A stretch of 5,764 nucleotides of DNA from Desulfovibrio sp. (lineage in GTDB: Bacteria > Desulfobacterota > Desulfovibrionia > Desulfovibrionales > Desulfovibrionaceae). The stretch is from NCBI GenBank assembly GCA_014804865.1, contig JAAUYY010000019.1, forward strand, positions 1 through 5,764. The letters are read 5' to 3'. The notes beneath the pieces are model-generated. The model saw only the letters and a list, made by a program, of their open reading frames with translations, was not told where the DNA came from and ran no database searches. Made by a program: the position numbers and the translations under genes. Each line of letters starts with the position of its first letter. The stretch's first letter is position 1. Below, piece by piece: positions 4,692-5,764 of this stretch.

Positions 4692-5474
4692 TTAGGCGAG
4701 AGGCTCGCCTAGCGCGAAGATTAGCCCGTTTGGCGCGTCAGGAAAATATTTGCTTCCATAGGCCAGGCAAGTCAGGCGAACTCGCATTGTTGGCCAGCCT
4801 CCAAATTTTACCGGGAGGGAGTGGAGGAGCGCGGCGGCTGTGGGCGTTATGAGCTCTCCAGCTTCGGGCGAGCCTTCGAAAGCTTTTACCGGCAAGCCCG
4901 AAAGCAGACGCAGAACGGCTGGCGCGGGCGCTGGCAAAACGCCGTGGGCGCAGCTCACTCCGCCGTCGGCTAACGGAAGCGGGCCGCATACGCTGGCCAA
5001 AGGATTAAGTCGCGCGAAGAGCTCGCATACCGCGCAGACGTCGAGAACGCTGTCCAGCGCGCCCACTTCGTGGAAATGAACTTCGGAGATATCGACTCCA
5101 TGCGCGGCCGCTTCGGCTTCGGCGAGTAGATCGAAAGCGGCTCTGGCCCAAGCGCGAGGCGCCTCGGCCATTTGGGAGTCGTCGATAATTTTCAGAATAT
5201 CGGCCAGATGTCGATGTTCGCGTTCATGCGGCAGATCGATCTCGGCATGCCAGCCCAGAATTCCGTTGGCCGCTCGCGCGCGTATCTTTACCGTTCCGGC
5301 CAGATCGGGCAGGATTTTTCGGCATACTTCCCCCATTAGCGCGTCGCCTTCTTCGCTGTCGGGCCTGACGCCGTCGGATAGCATATTCAATACGGCTAGT
5401 CCGGTCAGGAGCATATCGCCGCTCATGCCGGAATGACTGCGAATGGTCAATATCTGATCTGTATTTTCGCTCAT
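4692..5474 (-). CDS. larC: LarC1-only nickel pincer cofactor biosynthesis protein, 260 aa
   Basis: LarC inserts nickel into the pyridinium dithiocarboxylate precursor in a CTP-dependent step to make the nickel-pincer nucleotide used by lactate racemase LarA and relatives. ATG 5474 overlaps the larB stop as ATGA; the upstream in-frame GTG (5504) would lie within larB and is less likely. Family marks are SGMSGDM (15-21), the His-rich [11 protein letters not shown] (83-93), [14 protein letters not shown] (132-145), GPLPLADGG (164-172), [12 protein letters not shown] (175-186) and ITPTAAALL (209-217), closing with [15 protein letters not shown] (243-257). The protein then stops (TAA 4692-4694). 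Full-length LarC proteins have around 400 aa, and the C-terminal LarC2 domain, where CTP binding and metal insertion were placed in Lactobacillus plantarum LarC, is missing. Only about 170 nt separate this stop from the next terminator, so LarC2 cannot follow by frameshift. Confidence 0.9.
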   Translation of the reverse strand: MSENTDQILTIRSHSGMSGDMLLTGLAVLNMLSDGVRPDSEEGDALMGEVCRKILPDLAGTVKIRARAANGILGWHAEIDLPHEREHRHLADILKIIDDSQMAEAPRAWARAAFDLLAEAEAAAHGVDISEVHFHEVGALDSVLDVCAVCELFARLNPLASVCGPLPLADGGVSCAHGVLPAPAPAVLRLLSGLPVKAFEGSPEAGELITPTAAALLHSLPVKFGGWPTMRVRLTCLAYGSKYFPDAPNGLIFALGEPLA

Positions 5475-5764
5475 AGGATTCCCGCGACGCGAGCCGCGGC
5501 GCACGCGGCTCCGTAGCCGTTATCGATATTCATGACGGCCACGCCGGGGGCGCAACTGGACAGCATCCCGCGCAGGGCCGCTTCGCCTTTCTCGCCCGCG
5601 CCATAGCCTACGGAAGTCGGCACGGCGAAGATCGGCTTTGGGGAAAGGCCGCCGACCACGCTGGCGAGCGCGCCCTCCATGCCCGCCACGACGATCACGA
5701 CATCATGGGCGTTGATCTCGGGCAAAGCCTGGACTAGACGCCAGAGCCCGGCCACTCCCCGATC
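5471..5764 (-). CDS. larB: LarB, nickel pincer cofactor biosynthesis carboxylase/hydrolase, C-terminal part
   Basis: LarB carboxylates nicotinic acid adenine dinucleotide and hydrolyses it to give the dicarboxylated mononucleotide that LarE then sulfurates. The visible 97 residues are the C-terminal part of its PurE-like (AIR carboxylase-like) domain: [10 protein letters not shown] at the window edge, [19 protein letters not shown], then [19 protein letters not shown] and [17 protein letters not shown]. The frame runs off the right edge, so the start and N-terminal half are not seen. It ends at TGA 5471-5473, overlapping the larC ATG, a sign of translational coupling. larE and larA are not in the window. 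Confidence 0.93.
   Translation of the reverse strand, partial: DRGVAGLWRLVQALPEINAHDVVIVVAGMEGALASVVGGLSPKPIFAVPTSVGYGAGEKGEAALRGMLSSCAPGVAVMNIDNGYGAACAAARVAGIL

Noticed and set aside
4738..5079. Open frames on both strands inside larC
   Set aside because: Arg/Ala/Ser-rich shadows of the well-supported larC frame.
1..5764. CRISPR array, tRNA or rRNA genes
   Set aside because: No regularly spaced repeats, cloverleaf-like arms or rRNA-like sequence were seen on reading the window.

Overview
The window looks bacterial and most likely proteobacterial, perhaps alphaproteobacterial. This rests on the gene families (LarB/LarC, FkbM methyltransferase, CCDC90/DUF1640-like coiled-coil proteins, BRO-N antirepressor), on good GGAGG-type ribosome binding sites, and on codons rich in GCG, CGC and GGC. 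The taxonomic call is inference and is weak below phylum level.

Left third (1-1700) is a field of broken genes. On the minus strand there is a phage-type BRO-N antirepressor with an in-frame amber codon, then two related CCDC90/DUF1640-like genes. Each of those two has a good start and RBS, but the reading frame shifts before the C-terminal membrane helix: one by an apparent one-base deletion, the other by an apparent short deletion at a GCGGAGGC microhomology. On the plus strand, 1304-1647 reads as one continuous protein-like frame only if one A is added to an A6 run. By contrast every main gene from 1771 onwards is intact, so general sequencing error is a poor explanation. A remnant of a prophage or mobile island fits better.

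Middle (1704-3209, plus strand) is a tightly packed set: a 24-codon mini-ORF, a 107-aa protein of unknown function starting with GTG, and a 372-aa FkbM-family methyltransferase with a long unrecognised N-terminal region. The overlaps (8 nt, then ATGA) suggest translational coupling. Next comes an AT-rich leader with a plausible promoter and a CG-rich palindrome, then an intact gene for a 367-aa predicted lipoprotein of unknown function (3371-4474), closed by a textbook rho-independent terminator.

Right end (4692-5764, minus strand) is the end of a nickel-pincer-cofactor operon. It holds the C-terminal part of larB (running off the window), overlapping larC by ATGA, with a terminator behind larC. 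This LarC stops at the end of the LarC1 domain and the LarC2 domain is not present in the window. That is the most interesting feature of the conserved part; the cluster of frame-damaged genes on the left is the most interesting of the accessory part.
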